Shown: piece after piece, positions 7,862 to 18,673 of the stretch
How positions within the stretch are numbered: the first letter of the stretch is position 1
Layout: every line of letters begins with the position of its first letter
Assembly (NCBI RefSeq): GCF_029504695.1
Contig: NZ_JAQFIN010000001.1
Location: 372,001-436,000, forward strand
DNA: 64,000 bases
Direction of reading: 5' to 3'
From: Parabacteroides sp. PF5-6
GTDB taxonomy: Bacteria > Bacteroidota > Bacteroidia > Bacteroidales > Tannerellaceae
Program-made: the position numbers and the translations under genes
Notes under the pieces: generated by a model
The model's input: the letters and a program-made list of their open reading frames with translations, nothing else
Database searches by the model: none
What the model was told of the DNA's origin: nothing

Positions 7862-9061
7862 TTAATACTTCTCATATCTCCCATCCATCACATCCCGGAC
7901 GGCTTCGAGGTAGCCGAAGCCGTATTTCATGTCGGGCAGGAGGTAGCCGCCTTCGACCCATTCGTTCCAGGAGAAGAGGGTGATCAGCTTGGGCTGGTCG
8001 GGGCGGGCGTCGCAGTATGCTTTTGATTTTTGCAGGAATGTGGCAAAGCTTTGCGGCGTATTGTTGTGGTGCACGATGTCTTTGGCTGTTTTGTGCGGGA
8101 AGCGTGGGCTGTCGTCCCAACCGATTGAGGCGTTGGTGAAGAAGGGTACCGATAGTTGTTCGTCCCATTTCTCGATCCGTTGCATCGATTCGTTGGCCCA
8201 TTGCATATAGTCTTCCGGATGGGGACCGCCCCAGTTGTATTGCGTGGCGCTACTGATGCCCAGATCACGGATGTGATTGGCCAGGGTCTGGTTGGGCTCT
8301 CCGAAGGCAATCACCTGGATATGCAGGTCGGGGAAGCCTGCTTTCTTTGTCTCTTCCCGGAAGTAATCCAACGCTTTGCGCGTCTCGGCGACATTGTTAT
8401 CGAAGCTTTCCAATAGTTTGTAGATACTGAAGATCGAGAATACCGGCTGGCCGTCGATCTTGAAGTAGTTGGGTTGGTGGAAATACTGACGGATCACCCG
8501 CTCGACAATGGCCTGGAAATTTTTCCAGTCGACCTTCGCGTCCCACAGGATCGTTTCGTCGTCTTTGTATTGGTGCACATTCCAATAGTTGCGTTTCACA
8601 TCATGGTTGGCCCACATCAGGTAGAACTGCATCTTTTCGTTATTCGACGCTTTCAGGAAACCGTCGTTGATACAGCTTTCCAGGAACGGACCTTCGTCGT
8701 ACCAGTACCAGTCGAAGATAAAGAGATTCACCCCATGATCCGTTGCCGCATCGATCCAACGTTCCATCACCTTCGGATCATTATCCATCTCATATCCCCA
8801 GAGTGGCAGTTTCGGCTGGTAATGCCCCTCGAAACGGGGATTGCCTTTTTGAATAATCTCCCATTCGCCGATACCTTCCGGCCAGAGGATCTCGCGGTTC
8901 ATCGGTGCATCGTGGCACGAAGGCCAGACGTAAGCCGCCACATAATAGGTGTCGGACGGCGCTTTTTCCGGTTTATTCACTTGAGAACTGCATCCGCTGA
9001 AACACAAAAACAGGCCGGATGCGAAGGATAACATGACTAATTTTTTGATGGACTTTTTCAT
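7862..9061 (-). CDS. WbsX / glycoside hydrolase 99-like lipoprotein
   Basis: A 399-residue exported protein with a lipoprotein signal: MKKSIKKL, a hydrophobic core, then FSGC with the lipid Cys at residue 24. The body resembles the WbsX/GH99-like family: YYVAAYVWPSCH, GVNLFIFDWYWYDEGPFLE, FSIYKL and the C-terminal ITLFSWNEWVEGGYLLPD. Such proteins act on glycans and some are endo-acting mannan hydrolases. The substrate here is unknown. The start is placed at the ATG giving the signal peptide; the longer frame runs into the adjacent repeat array. It ends 6 bp from the convergent rluF. No SusC/SusD pair is adjacent. Confidence 0.85.
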   Translation of the reverse strand: MKKSIKKLVMLSFASGLFLCFSGCSSQVNKPEKAPSDTYYVAAYVWPSCHDAPMNREILWPEGIGEWEIIQKGNPRFEGHYQPKLPLWGYEMDNDPKVMERWIDAATDHGVNLFIFDWYWYDEGPFLESCINDGFLKASNNEKMQFYLMWANHDVKRNYWNVHQYKDDETILWDAKVDWKNFQAIVERVIRQYFHQPNYFKIDGQPVFSIFSIYKLLESFDNNVAETRKALDYFREETKKAGFPDLHIQVIAFGEPNQTLANHIRDLGISSATQYNWGGPHPEDYMQWANESMQRIEKWDEQLSVPFFTNASIGWDDSPRFPHKTAKDIVHHNNTPQSFATFLQKSKAYCDARPDQPKLITLFSWNEWVEGGYLLPDMKYGFGYLEAVRDVMDGRYEKY

Positions 9062-9174
9062 GGTGGTTATTTCTTTATTGTAAGCGAACAAAGCTAAGAA
9101 AAAAATGCTGATTTCCCCCTTCTTTTCGCGTGATATATATAGGCTTGATTGTGAATGAAATAGCCAGGCAATAA

Positions 9175-9306
9175 AAGTGCCGATAATTATCGGCACAAGT
9201 GTCGATAGTTATCAGCACAAGTGCCGATAGTTATCAGCACAAGTGCCGATAGTTATCAGCACAAGTGCCGACAGTTATCAGCACAAGTGCCGACAGTTAT
9301 CAGCAC
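9175..9306. repeat. 22-bp-period array B1 (six copies of a 20-bp palindrome)
   Basis: Exactly six 22-bp units (132 bp), each AA plus a 20-bp near-palindrome of consensus GTGCCGATAnnTATCAGCAC. The first copy is a perfect palindrome; the others differ at one to three positions. It lies between the PepSY gene 3' end and the WbsX gene 5' end. The same palindrome forms array B2 at 32.2 kb, where the 2-bp linker is TT instead of AA. Confidence 0.95.
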
Positions 9307-9321
9307 TTTCAAAATCCGGCA

Positions 9322-10836
9322 CTAAGATGACATACTCTTGTTCTTTTGAATCGCAGGATGCCGCTTTCGCCGGTAGACCTTCCAGCCGCTGTAAATCATA
9401 ATGAAGGACAAAACGCCTAAGAGGAACGGATAGAGTAGGGAGGCTAAGCCGAGGAAAGTAAAAAGTCGTCCGGTATGCATTTCGAGCGCCAGGTTCCACC
9501 ACGACATCGGGCGTCGGGCGTGTTCCTCCGGCATGGCGATAAATCCTTTGTCGGCTTCGAAGGCGAATGCTCCGGTGTCGTAGAGGAAGATGAATACCTT
9601 GCCTGTGAAATCCGCCGCGAAGCCGCTTACTTTCTGGTTGCCGAAAGGCATTCCTCCGGGTGCGGCCCGGTAAGGCATGCCGGTGAAGCCGTCGATGATC
9701 TCGCCGTTTGTCCGGTTCCAGAGCAATAGCCCGTTGAACGATCCGGTGATCCAATAGTCATCGCCCAAGGGATGGAAGGCATTCAAGCCCATCACGCTGA
9801 CGGGCGGTTGATAGGGCATTCGCCGCGGAGCAGCATCCAATGAAGCCAATGAAAAGAATCCTTCCGAAGTATATAATAGCCAATCATCGTGTTCCGTATC
9901 GTAACGCAATGCGCGCAAGAGGTCGTGCCAGGGATTCGCTGTACGCATTGTCGTCAGTGGTGGCGGCGTAACTTTCGCCCGGGAGATGGCAATCAACAGC
10001 GGAGGACGCAGGAAACTGCCGGTGATCACCACAATCAATAATGGAATCGTCAGCCAATAGCCCACTTTATTATGCCATTTCCCGGAGAAACGCAAAGTAT
10101 GGGTTGATCGTTTGGCAGATAACGTTTTCTTCTTCCGGCGTCGGATCACTTTCGGCAACAGCCAGATCAATGCACCGGTGATGCTCAGAAACACCAGAAC
10201 GATCGCCATACCATCCACAATCAATTTGCCTATCCAGCCGAACAATTCCCCGCTATGCAACGTCCAGATCAACCGGAAAAGCGACCGTTTCTCGTCCAGA
10301 TCGGGCGTCGTAGCGAGCTCTTTCCGTATAAATTTGCCGTCACCTTTATTGACTAACAATTCCGAGCGGGTAACGACCACCACCGAATCGCCCATGACTT
10401 CCATATCGCTGATCCGGTCTAATTTCGCCGGAATATCAACCGGACTCCACGATTGTTTATCGCTTTCCAAACGATAAAGCGCAAACAAAGTCGCGCAATA
10501 CACCTCGCCCGATGCCGTCCGTACCACCCGCATCGCTTTGCGGTTGTCGGCTCCTTCTTTGATGCCCGCGTTAAACTCCCGGATAAACGTATTGGCCGCA
10601 TCCGACAGCCACACCCCTTCGTTGCCATAAAGAAGTACAGAGTCGCCCGATAATGGAGCCGATCCCTTGAAAAAGCCATAGTTCCAGTTCTCATAAAGAT
10701 AGTCTGTCGGCAATGCCGCCCGACTGATCTCTTTATCGGAGAACAGGGAACGGTGGTTCAGAACAACGCCCGACACCGCCATCCAGATCATAAACAAGAG
10801 TAATAACAAACCGAGTAACTTATGCGTTTTCTTCAT
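9322..10836 (-). CDS. PepSY-associated transmembrane protein
   Basis: A 504-residue inner-membrane protein of the PepSY-associated TM family. It has an N-terminal helix (LLGLLLLLFMIWMAVSGVVLNH), an extracytoplasmic region of about 180 residues, a pair of helices around residues 200-280 (LFGWIGKLIVDGMAIVLVFLSITGALIWLLP and LTIPLLIVVITGSFL), a second extracytoplasmic region and a last helix near residue 470. Relatives in this group often accompany siderophore or iron uptake and may move electrons to reduce ferric complexes. No TonB receptor is adjacent here, so the role is not assigned. A CAAAGATA (-7 box) lies about 25 bp before the start. Confidence 0.8.
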   Translation of the reverse strand: MKKTHKLLGLLLLLFMIWMAVSGVVLNHRSLFSDKEISRAALPTDYLYENWNYGFFKGSAPLSGDSVLLYGNEGVWLSDAANTFIREFNAGIKEGADNRKAMRVVRTASGEVYCATLFALYRLESDKQSWSPVDIPAKLDRISDMEVMGDSVVVVTRSELLVNKGDGKFIRKELATTPDLDEKRSLFRLIWTLHSGELFGWIGKLIVDGMAIVLVFLSITGALIWLLPKVIRRRKKKTLSAKRSTHTLRFSGKWHNKVGYWLTIPLLIVVITGSFLRPPLLIAISRAKVTPPPLTTMRTANPWHDLLRALRYDTEHDDWLLYTSEGFFSLASLDAAPRRMPYQPPVSVMGLNAFHPLGDDYWITGSFNGLLLWNRTNGEIIDGFTGMPYRAAPGGMPFGNQKVSGFAADFTGKVFIFLYDTGAFAFEADKGFIAMPEEHARRPMSWWNLALEMHTGRLFTFLGLASLLYPFLLGVLSFIMIYSGWKVYRRKRHPAIQKNKSMSS

Positions 10837-10996
10837 GCCTTTGTAGCTTTGCCTGGCAAAGATAAACTTTTGTCGTATGGTGGGATGTATGAATGATGAC
10901 AGTTTTTGATGGGGTAGTATATAAGGTACATAAATAATCCCTATAGCCTGTTTCCTTCACACCTCACCCTATTTGACAGCGACCCCCCCAAGCCAA

Positions 10997-11106
10997 AAAA
11001 CATCTAAATGTTCTTCTAAAAACGCTTAGATGTTCTTCCAAAAACTTCTAAGAGTTTTTGAAGAAACATCTAAGCGTTTTTGAAGAGTCATTTAGATGTT
11101 TTTTTA
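10997..11106. repeat. 22-bp-period array A2 (CATCTAAG/CTTAGATG units in both orientations)
   Basis: Five 10-bp cores (CATCTAAATG, CGCTTAGATG, CTTCTAAGAG, CATCTAAGCG, CATTTAGATG) are spaced by 12 bp, giving a strict 22-bp step. Cores and linkers invert around the centre, so the whole stretch could fold as one long hairpin. It lies between the hcp stop and the PepSY gene start. The core is the same family as array A1 at 3.0 kb. Confidence 0.9.
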
Positions 11107-11131
11107 GGCGTGAGTCGGTGCGAAATGTAGA

Positions 11132-12769
11132 CTACATCCACTCCATATCTGCCTCTACGGTGCTTATGCCGCCGATGCCGAAGTTTTCCACCAAGACGTT
11201 CGTCACGTTGGGCGAAAGGAAGGCGGGCAGGGTCGGGCCGAGATGGATATTCTTGACGCCGAGGCTCAATAGGGCTAATAAAACAATCACCGCTTTTTGT
11301 TCGTACCAGGCAATATTGTAGACGATTGGCAGGTCGTTGATGTCTTTCAAACCGAATGCTTCTTTCAAGGCCAAAGCGATGACAACCAGGGAATAGCTGT
11401 CGTTGCACTGTCCGGCATCCAATACGCGGGGGATACCACCGATATCGCCCAATGCCAGTTTGTTGTAACGGTATTTGGCGCATCCGGCCGTCAGGATCAC
11501 CGAGTCGCCGGGCAATGCCTGCGCGAAATCGGTATAATAGGCGCGCGACTTCATGCGTCCGTCACATCCGGCCATCACCACAAATTTCTTGATCGCACCT
11601 GCTTTGACGGCATCCACTACCTTGTCGGCCAATGCCAATACCTGGTTGTGGGCAAATCCACCGATGATCTCTCCGTGTTCGATCTCGGTCGGTGGGGCAC
11701 ATCTGCGGGCATGTTCGATCAGGGCAGAGAAGTCTTTCGGCTGTCCGTCCTGCCGTGCGGCGATATGTTTGGCACCGGGTAGTCCGGCCGATCCGGTGGT
11801 ATAGATGCGATCCGCGTAGGTGTTCGTTTTTAAGGGAGGAACGATGCAGTTGGTGGTAAACAGGAATACGCCGTTGAACGTTTCGAACTCTTCGCGTTGT
11901 TTCCACCAGGCGTTGCCGTAATTGCCTACGAAATGCGGGTATTTCTTGAACGCCGGATAGTAGTTGGCCGGCAGCATCTCGCTATGGGTATAAACGTCGA
12001 TGCCCGTTCCGGCGGTTTGTTCCAACAATTCTTCGAAGTCTTTCAGGTCGTGACCGCTCACGAGGATGCCGGGGTTCTTGCCTACACCGATATTTACTTT
12101 CGTAATTTCCGGATTACCGTAGCGGGTGGTGTTCGCCTTATCCAACTGTGCCATGGCTTTGACGCCACACTCGCCGATGTTCAAGACCAAAGCCGTCAGG
12201 CTGTCGGCATCGATATCCGTACGGCTTACTTCAGCCAGGGCGTTCTCCAACATTTCATAGATCGCTTCCTCTTCAAAGCCGAGATTTAATGCGTGTTCTG
12301 CATAGGCAGCCGCCCCTTTGACGCCGTAGATCGCCAACTGTTTCAGTGAACGGATATCTTCATTGGCTTCCGTTAAGATACCCACGCGGGCACCTTCTTC
12401 GAGGTATTTATCCGGAGTCGTCTGATAATGCACCTCTTCCAGTTCGGGCAATGCGATGCCGTGTTTCTCGGCCAGGCCGATCAACCGGTTTTTAGTAGCC
12501 AATGCCTTATCGATCCGTTGGGCGATTGCCTCGTTATCGAAATTGGCGTTGGTGATGGTGCAAAACAAAGCGTCGAGGATCTGACGGCTGGCTTCTTGCT
12601 CAGCCATCCCTTTCTCGCGTAACGCCTGATTGACAATAGACATGCCACGGGTGACATACATCAATAAATCCATCAGAGTTGCTGTTTCGGGTTCTTTCCC
12701 ACATACTCCTTTCACGGTGCAACCTTTACCTCCGGCTGCTTCCTGACATTGAAAACAAAACATGTTCAT
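11132..12769 (-). CDS. hcp: Hydroxylamine reductase / hybrid cluster protein
   Basis: Hcp carries a 4Fe-4S and a hybrid 4Fe-2S-2O cluster and acts on NO and hydroxylamine under anaerobic nitrosative stress. The N-terminal cluster ligands are Cys5, Cys8, Cys17 and Cys23 ([13 protein letters not shown]...C), the strict-anaerobe spacing. The hybrid cluster segments are visible near the C-terminus ([29 protein letters not shown] and AWYEQKAV). The length of 545 residues is typical. It lies 90 bp downstream of a ferredoxin gene on the same strand; the gap is AT-rich repeat with no promoter seen. I infer co-transcription from the regulated promoter ahead of the ferredoxin. Confidence 0.96.
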   Translation of the reverse strand: MNMFCFQCQEAAGGKGCTVKGVCGKEPETATLMDLLMYVTRGMSIVNQALREKGMAEQEASRQILDALFCTITNANFDNEAIAQRIDKALATKNRLIGLAEKHGIALPELEEVHYQTTPDKYLEEGARVGILTEANEDIRSLKQLAIYGVKGAAAYAEHALNLGFEEEAIYEMLENALAEVSRTDIDADSLTALVLNIGECGVKAMAQLDKANTTRYGNPEITKVNIGVGKNPGILVSGHDLKDFEELLEQTAGTGIDVYTHSEMLPANYYPAFKKYPHFVGNYGNAWWKQREEFETFNGVFLFTTNCIVPPLKTNTYADRIYTTGSAGLPGAKHIAARQDGQPKDFSALIEHARRCAPPTEIEHGEIIGGFAHNQVLALADKVVDAVKAGAIKKFVVMAGCDGRMKSRAYYTDFAQALPGDSVILTAGCAKYRYNKLALGDIGGIPRVLDAGQCNDSYSLVVIALALKEAFGLKDINDLPIVYNIAWYEQKAVIVLLALLSLGVKNIHLGPTLPAFLSPNVTNVLVENFGIGGISTVEADMEWM

Positions 12770-12773
12770 GTCT

Positions 12774-12812
12774 CTTAATTTTTAATTTTTAATTGTTAAT
12801 TATTAATTCTGA
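12774..12812. repeat. AT-rich TTTTTAATT/TTAATTATTAATT repeat
   Basis: A run of TTTTTAA, TTGTTAA and TTATTAA units in the gap between the ferredoxin gene and hcp. It is the same simple repeat family as at 432-478. Confidence 0.6.
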
Positions 12813-12859
12813 CGTAAGTTCAGTTTATATTCATTAAACATTAATCATTCATCATTAGT

Positions 12860-13720
12860 TTAGATCCACTGCTCGCTCTTCACCTCTCCCTGCACGGAAA
12901 GCACAATGACTTTGATGGGGATATGCTGTTCGGCCTGTTCACGCGCCAGCTGGGCGATCTTGACAAGGCCGCCACAACAAGGCACTTCCATCACCAATAC
13001 GGTAAGGGTTTCGATACGGGCTTCGTCGATCATCGCCTTTAGTTTCTCTACATAACTCTGGGTATTGCTGTCGAGCTTCGGACAGGCGATCGCCAACATC
13101 CGGTTTCGCAGGAAACGACTATGGAAATCACCCGAAGCAAAAGCCGTACAGTCGGCAGCCAATAAGAGATGGGCGTTGCGGAAGAAACCGGCGGCGGGAT
13201 TAATCAGGTGGAGCTGCACGGGGAACTGTCGCAGTTCGGAAACGCAAGCTGTCGGTGTATATCCTGCCGGAGCCATGCCGGTGATTACCGGACGTTTGAT
13301 CTCACGTGCCATAGATCCCGGACAACCGCAAGCCAGTGGCTCCGCCTGTTGGGTGGGCTTCAATGAAGAGAGATCGATCTCGATCTGATGCCGTTCCAGG
13401 TAATCCAGTCCCTGGTGTACGAGTTCCTTCTCGCCATGTTCCTTCAGATGACGAAGATGAGCCAGGATCACCGCTTCCCCTTTGGGTACGATCCGCTCCA
13501 TTACCGCTTCTTCACTGTAAGGCTCCGCTTCGCGTTCCTCCAACGTGATCGCACCGACCGGGCATTCACCGATACAGGCACCCAGGCCGTCGCAATACAG
13601 ATCGCTGATCATCACCGCTTTCCCGTCGATCAGTTGCAAAGCCCCTTCGTGGCAACCCTTCACACAGCCGCCGCAACCGTTACATTTCGCTTCGTCAATT
13701 TTAATAATTGTCCGCTTCAT
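12860..13720 (-). CDS. 4Fe-4S ferredoxin partner of Hcp
   Basis: An N-terminal two-cluster ferredoxin domain (CNGCGGCVKGC; CDGLGACIGECP) is followed by about 200 residues with further Cys motifs (ACGCPGS, ACPKLD, VPCCGGL). Proteins of this shape are found next to hcp in many anaerobes and probably deliver electrons to it. The start is taken at MKRTIIKIDE, preceded by AAAGGG, 20 bp downstream of the predicted transcription start. The slightly longer frame starting 21 bp upstream would begin at the transcription start itself. It has its own -7 box and an operator-like inverted repeat shared in design with nrfHA. Confidence 0.9.
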   Translation of the reverse strand: MKRTIIKIDEAKCNGCGGCVKGCHEGALQLIDGKAVMISDLYCDGLGACIGECPVGAITLEEREAEPYSEEAVMERIVPKGEAVILAHLRHLKEHGEKELVHQGLDYLERHQIEIDLSSLKPTQQAEPLACGCPGSMAREIKRPVITGMAPAGYTPTACVSELRQFPVQLHLINPAAGFFRNAHLLLAADCTAFASGDFHSRFLRNRMLAIACPKLDSNTQSYVEKLKAMIDEARIETLTVLVMEVPCCGGLVKIAQLAREQAEQHIPIKVIVLSVQGEVKSEQWI

Positions 13721-13743
13721 ATCCCTTTGATTTAAGTTCACCG

Positions 13744-13751
13744 CAAAGGTA
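13744..13751 (-). promoter_or_regulatory. -7 box TACCTTTG of the ferredoxin-hcp promoter
   Basis: TACCTTTG on the minus strand fits the Bacteroides -7 element. There is no TTTG at -33. The operator centred near -41 would supply an activator instead. Confidence 0.7.
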
Positions 13752-13773
13752 GCGTAGGAAAAGCCCGCGAAAG

Positions 13774-13789
13774 TGTAACCAATGTTACA
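13774..13789. promoter_or_regulatory. Crp/Fnr-type operator TGTAAC-N4-GTTACA
   Basis: A perfect 6-4-6 inverted repeat, TGTAACCAATGTTACA. Its centre is 34 bp upstream of the -7 box centre, which is about -41 from the predicted start. This is the class II activator position for Crp/Fnr proteins. A Crp/Fnr gene starts 136 bp away on the other strand. A matching site lies upstream of nrfH. Confidence 0.75.
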
Positions 13790-13831
13790 GTGGTATAAAT
13801 ATTTTGATGTGCGGAAGCTGGTGGTATCGAT

Positions 13832-13883
13832 TAATACTATCTAAGCTCCTCTCCTGGCCAGGAGAGGAGCTTAGATAGTATTA
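13832..13883. repeat. Perfect 52-bp palindrome
   Basis: Each 26-base arm is the exact reverse complement of the other, centred between 13857 and 13858 (TGG/CCA). The inner part is CTCCTCTCCTGG mirrored; the outer part is TAATACTATCTAAG mirrored. It lies between two divergent promoters, with no T-tract in either direction, so it is not an ordinary terminator. Confidence 0.95.
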
Positions 13884-13913
13884 GCAGATATACACCAAAG
13901 AACAAAATACTCT

Positions 13914-13921
13914 ATCTTTGC
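13914..13921 (+). promoter_or_regulatory. -7 box TATCTTTG of the Crp/Fnr regulator gene
   Basis: TATCTTTG ends only 3 bp before the ATG at 13925. Transcription would start at or next to the start codon, so the mRNA may be leaderless. No -33 TTTG is seen. Confidence 0.55.
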
Positions 13922-13924
13922 AGA

Positions 13925-14599
13925 ATGGATATATCCCTTTTATCAAAATTGCCTTTGTTCCGCTCGGTTTCGTTGAATGAGTTGGAACGGCTGTTTGCTT
14001 CGATCCCTTTTTCGGAAGTGCGGTTTCGGAAGAATGAGGTGTTGGCGATGCAGGATGAGCCGGTGAACCGGTTGATTATCCTGTTGTCGGGGAGTGTAAA
14101 GGCGGAGATGAGCGATCCGTCCGGGCGCATTGTGAAAGTAGAAGATATCGAAGCGCCTAACCCGTTGGCTATTCTTTTCCTGTTTGGCGAGCACAACCGG
14201 TTTCCGGTGCAGGCGATGGCACGGGAAGAGGTGGAGGCTTTGATTATCCCTCGCCAGTCGATCCTGAAACTCTTACAGATGAATGAGACGCTGTTGCGTA
14301 ATTACCTCGATATCTCGGCCAACTTCGCTTCCCGCCTGAGTCGGAAATTGCATTTTATGTCTTTCCGCACGATCCGGCAGAAGATGGCGGTGTATCTACT
14401 CGATCTCTCGAAAGAGCAGCAATCGGACCGGGTTACGCTGGATAAACCCAAGAGCATACTGGCGGATTTCTTTGGTGTCTCGCGCCCTTCACTCGAGCGC
14501 GAGCTGACCAAGATGCAGACCGACGGCTTAATCCTTTCCGAACGCCGCGAGATCACCCTTTTGCAAAAAGGAAAACTGATGCAGCTGATCCGCTTCTAA
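13925..14599 (+). CDS. Crp/Fnr-family transcriptional regulator, HcpR-like
   Basis: A 224-residue regulator with an N-terminal cyclic-nucleotide-binding-like beta barrel (residues 1-120), a dimer helix (residues about 125-150) and a C-terminal winged helix with the recognition segment KSILADFFGVSRPSLERELTKMQTDGLI. It lacks the four Cys of Fe-S Fnr proteins, so it is not an O2-sensing Fnr. HcpR proteins of this group respond to nitrosative stress and sit next to hcp. Here it is divergent from the ferredoxin-hcp genes, and Crp-like operators lie ahead of both that operon and nrfHA. Calling it HcpR is inference from position and family. Confidence 0.88.
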   Translation: MDISLLSKLPLFRSVSLNELERLFASIPFSEVRFRKNEVLAMQDEPVNRLIILLSGSVKAEMSDPSGRIVKVEDIEAPNPLAILFLFGEHNRFPVQAMAREEVEALIIPRQSILKLLQMNETLLRNYLDISANFASRLSRKLHFMSFRTIRQKMAVYLLDLSKEQQSDRVTLDKPKSILADFFGVSRPSLERELTKMQTDGLILSERREITLLQKGKLMQLIRF

Positions 14600-14605
14600 T
14601 TCCAA

Positions 14606-14646
14606 ACAAAAAATAAGCTCCCTGCTTTATTTAAGGCAGGGAGCTT
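14606..14646 (-). terminator. Terminator of the beta-galactosidase gene
   Basis: An 11-bp stem (AAGCTCCCTGC against GCAGGGAGCTT) is followed on the minus strand by TATTTTTTG. It lies between the convergent Crp/Fnr and beta-galactosidase genes. The U-tract is good only for the minus-strand gene. Confidence 0.8.
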
Positions 14647-14660
14647 GAAATGCGGTTCTT

Positions 14661-17765
<3,105 letters not shown>

Positions 17766-17864
17766 TTACGTGTTTTTAATTTAGATAGATTACGGCAAAT
17801 TTATTAAATAATCGGGATTAAGTGTCGAAGGTGCGCTAATTTTTCTTTTGTTTTATTCGACAGA

Positions 17865-17882
17865 ATGTAATTTTGATTACAT
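17865..17882. promoter_or_regulatory. Crp/Fnr-type operator ATGTAAT-N4-ATTACAT upstream of nrfH
   Basis: A perfect 7-4-7 inverted repeat, ATGTAATTTTGATTACAT. Its centre lies 33 bp before the centre of the -7 box, about -41 from the predicted start, as at the ferredoxin-hcp promoter. The two sites share TGTAA and TTACA half-sites with a 4-bp spacer. Confidence 0.75.
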
Positions 17883-17902
17883 TTAGCCTCCGAACGATCG
17901 CT

Positions 17903-17910
17903 TATCTTTG
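17903..17910 (+). promoter_or_regulatory. -7 box TATCTTTG of the nrfHA promoter
   Basis: TATCTTTG fits the Bacteroides -7 element; there is no TTTG at -33. This suits a promoter that depends on the activator site just upstream. The nrfH ATG lies 28 bp downstream of the box. Confidence 0.7.
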
Positions 17911-17938
17911 CATTAACAACAAGTATTCATATTCTATC

Positions 17939-18520
17939 ATGAAGAAAATATTCAGCCACATCCCTTCGAAAATGCTCCTTGCTTTCTTTGTCGCAGGGGG
18001 ATTGTTGGGCGGGATCGGTCTGTATGCCGTTTATATGTCGCGCATGCATTCGTATCTGTCGGATGAACCGTCGACTTGTGTGAATTGCCATATCATGTCG
18101 CCTTATTACGATTCCTGGAACCATAGTTCGCACGCCTTGTGGACGAATTGCAACGATTGCCATGTGCCGCAGAACAACGCCATTGAGAAATACGCGTTCA
18201 AAGCGATGGATGGTCTCTATCATGCCGCCGTCTTTACGATCAAAGGCGAGCCGCAGACCCTGCGTCCGCGCGATGGTAGCCATACGGTGATAATGAACAA
18301 CTGCATCCGTTGCCATACGCAACTCAATACGGAGTTTGTGAAAACCGGCATGATCACGTATGCGGAGGTGAAGAAAGGCGAAGGCAAAGCCTGTTGGGAT
18401 TGCCACACGCAGGTGCCACATACGAAGGTGAGCAACCTGTCGTCGTCGCCGAATGCGCTTGTTCCGTTACCTGTTTCTCCGGTACCGGAATGGTTAAAGA
18501 AAATGATGAAGGAAGAATAA
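17939..18520 (+). CDS. nrfH: Cytochrome c nitrite reductase small subunit, tetraheme NrfH
   Basis: A membrane-anchored quinol dehydrogenase that feeds electrons to NrfA. One N-terminal anchor helix (MLLAFFVAGGLLGGIGLYAVYM) is followed by four heme sites: CVNCH, CNDCH, CIRCH and CWDCH. The length of 193 residues is usual. The start is set at MKKIFSHIPSKM; an earlier in-frame ATG lies upstream of the promoter. It heads a four-gene block, nrfH-nrfA-ccs-ccs. Confidence 0.95.
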   Translation: MKKIFSHIPSKMLLAFFVAGGLLGGIGLYAVYMSRMHSYLSDEPSTCVNCHIMSPYYDSWNHSSHALWTNCNDCHVPQNNAIEKYAFKAMDGLYHAAVFTIKGEPQTLRPRDGSHTVIMNNCIRCHTQLNTEFVKTGMITYAEVKKGEGKACWDCHTQVPHTKVSNLSSSPNALVPLPVSPVPEWLKKMMKEE

Positions 18521-18524
18521 GGTA

Positions 18525-18632
18525 CCTAAGATTCCTGGAGCTTCTGGGAGTCCTATGAACCCTAGGAAGCGCAAGGAGCCCTAAGGAGCCTAAGAAGTCC
18601 TAGGAAGTCCAAGGAGTCCTATAAGCCTTAGG
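18525..18632. repeat. 9-10-bp-period CCTAGGAG repeat array
   Basis: About twelve imperfect units of the form CCTAGGAAG/CCTAAGGAG/CCTGGAGCT follow each other between nrfH and nrfA. The core CCTAGG is itself palindromic. An AT-rich TTAATAATTAACAA repeat follows at 18635-18668. Both would be in the nrfHA transcript. Confidence 0.7.
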
Positions 18633-18634
18633 AA

Positions 18635-18669
18635 AATTAATAATTAACAATTAATAATTAACAATTAAG
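18635..18669. repeat. AT-rich AATTAATAATTAAC repeat
   Basis: Tandem AATTAATAATTAACAATT units end 5 bp before the nrfA ATG. They belong to the same simple repeat family as at 432-478 and 12774-12812. Confidence 0.65.
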
Positions 18670-18673
18670 ATAC

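Noticed and set aside
8474-9031. 185-codon plus-strand frame opposite the WbsX-like gene
   Set aside because: Antisense shadow; the minus-strand frame has a lipoprotein signal and family motifs.
9175-9306. CRISPR array
   Set aside because: Units are 22 bp with palindromic cores and constant 2-bp linkers; there are no unique 25-40 bp spacers and no cas genes.
13832-13883. Ordinary rho-independent terminator
   Set aside because: It lies between divergent promoters and no T-tract follows on either strand.
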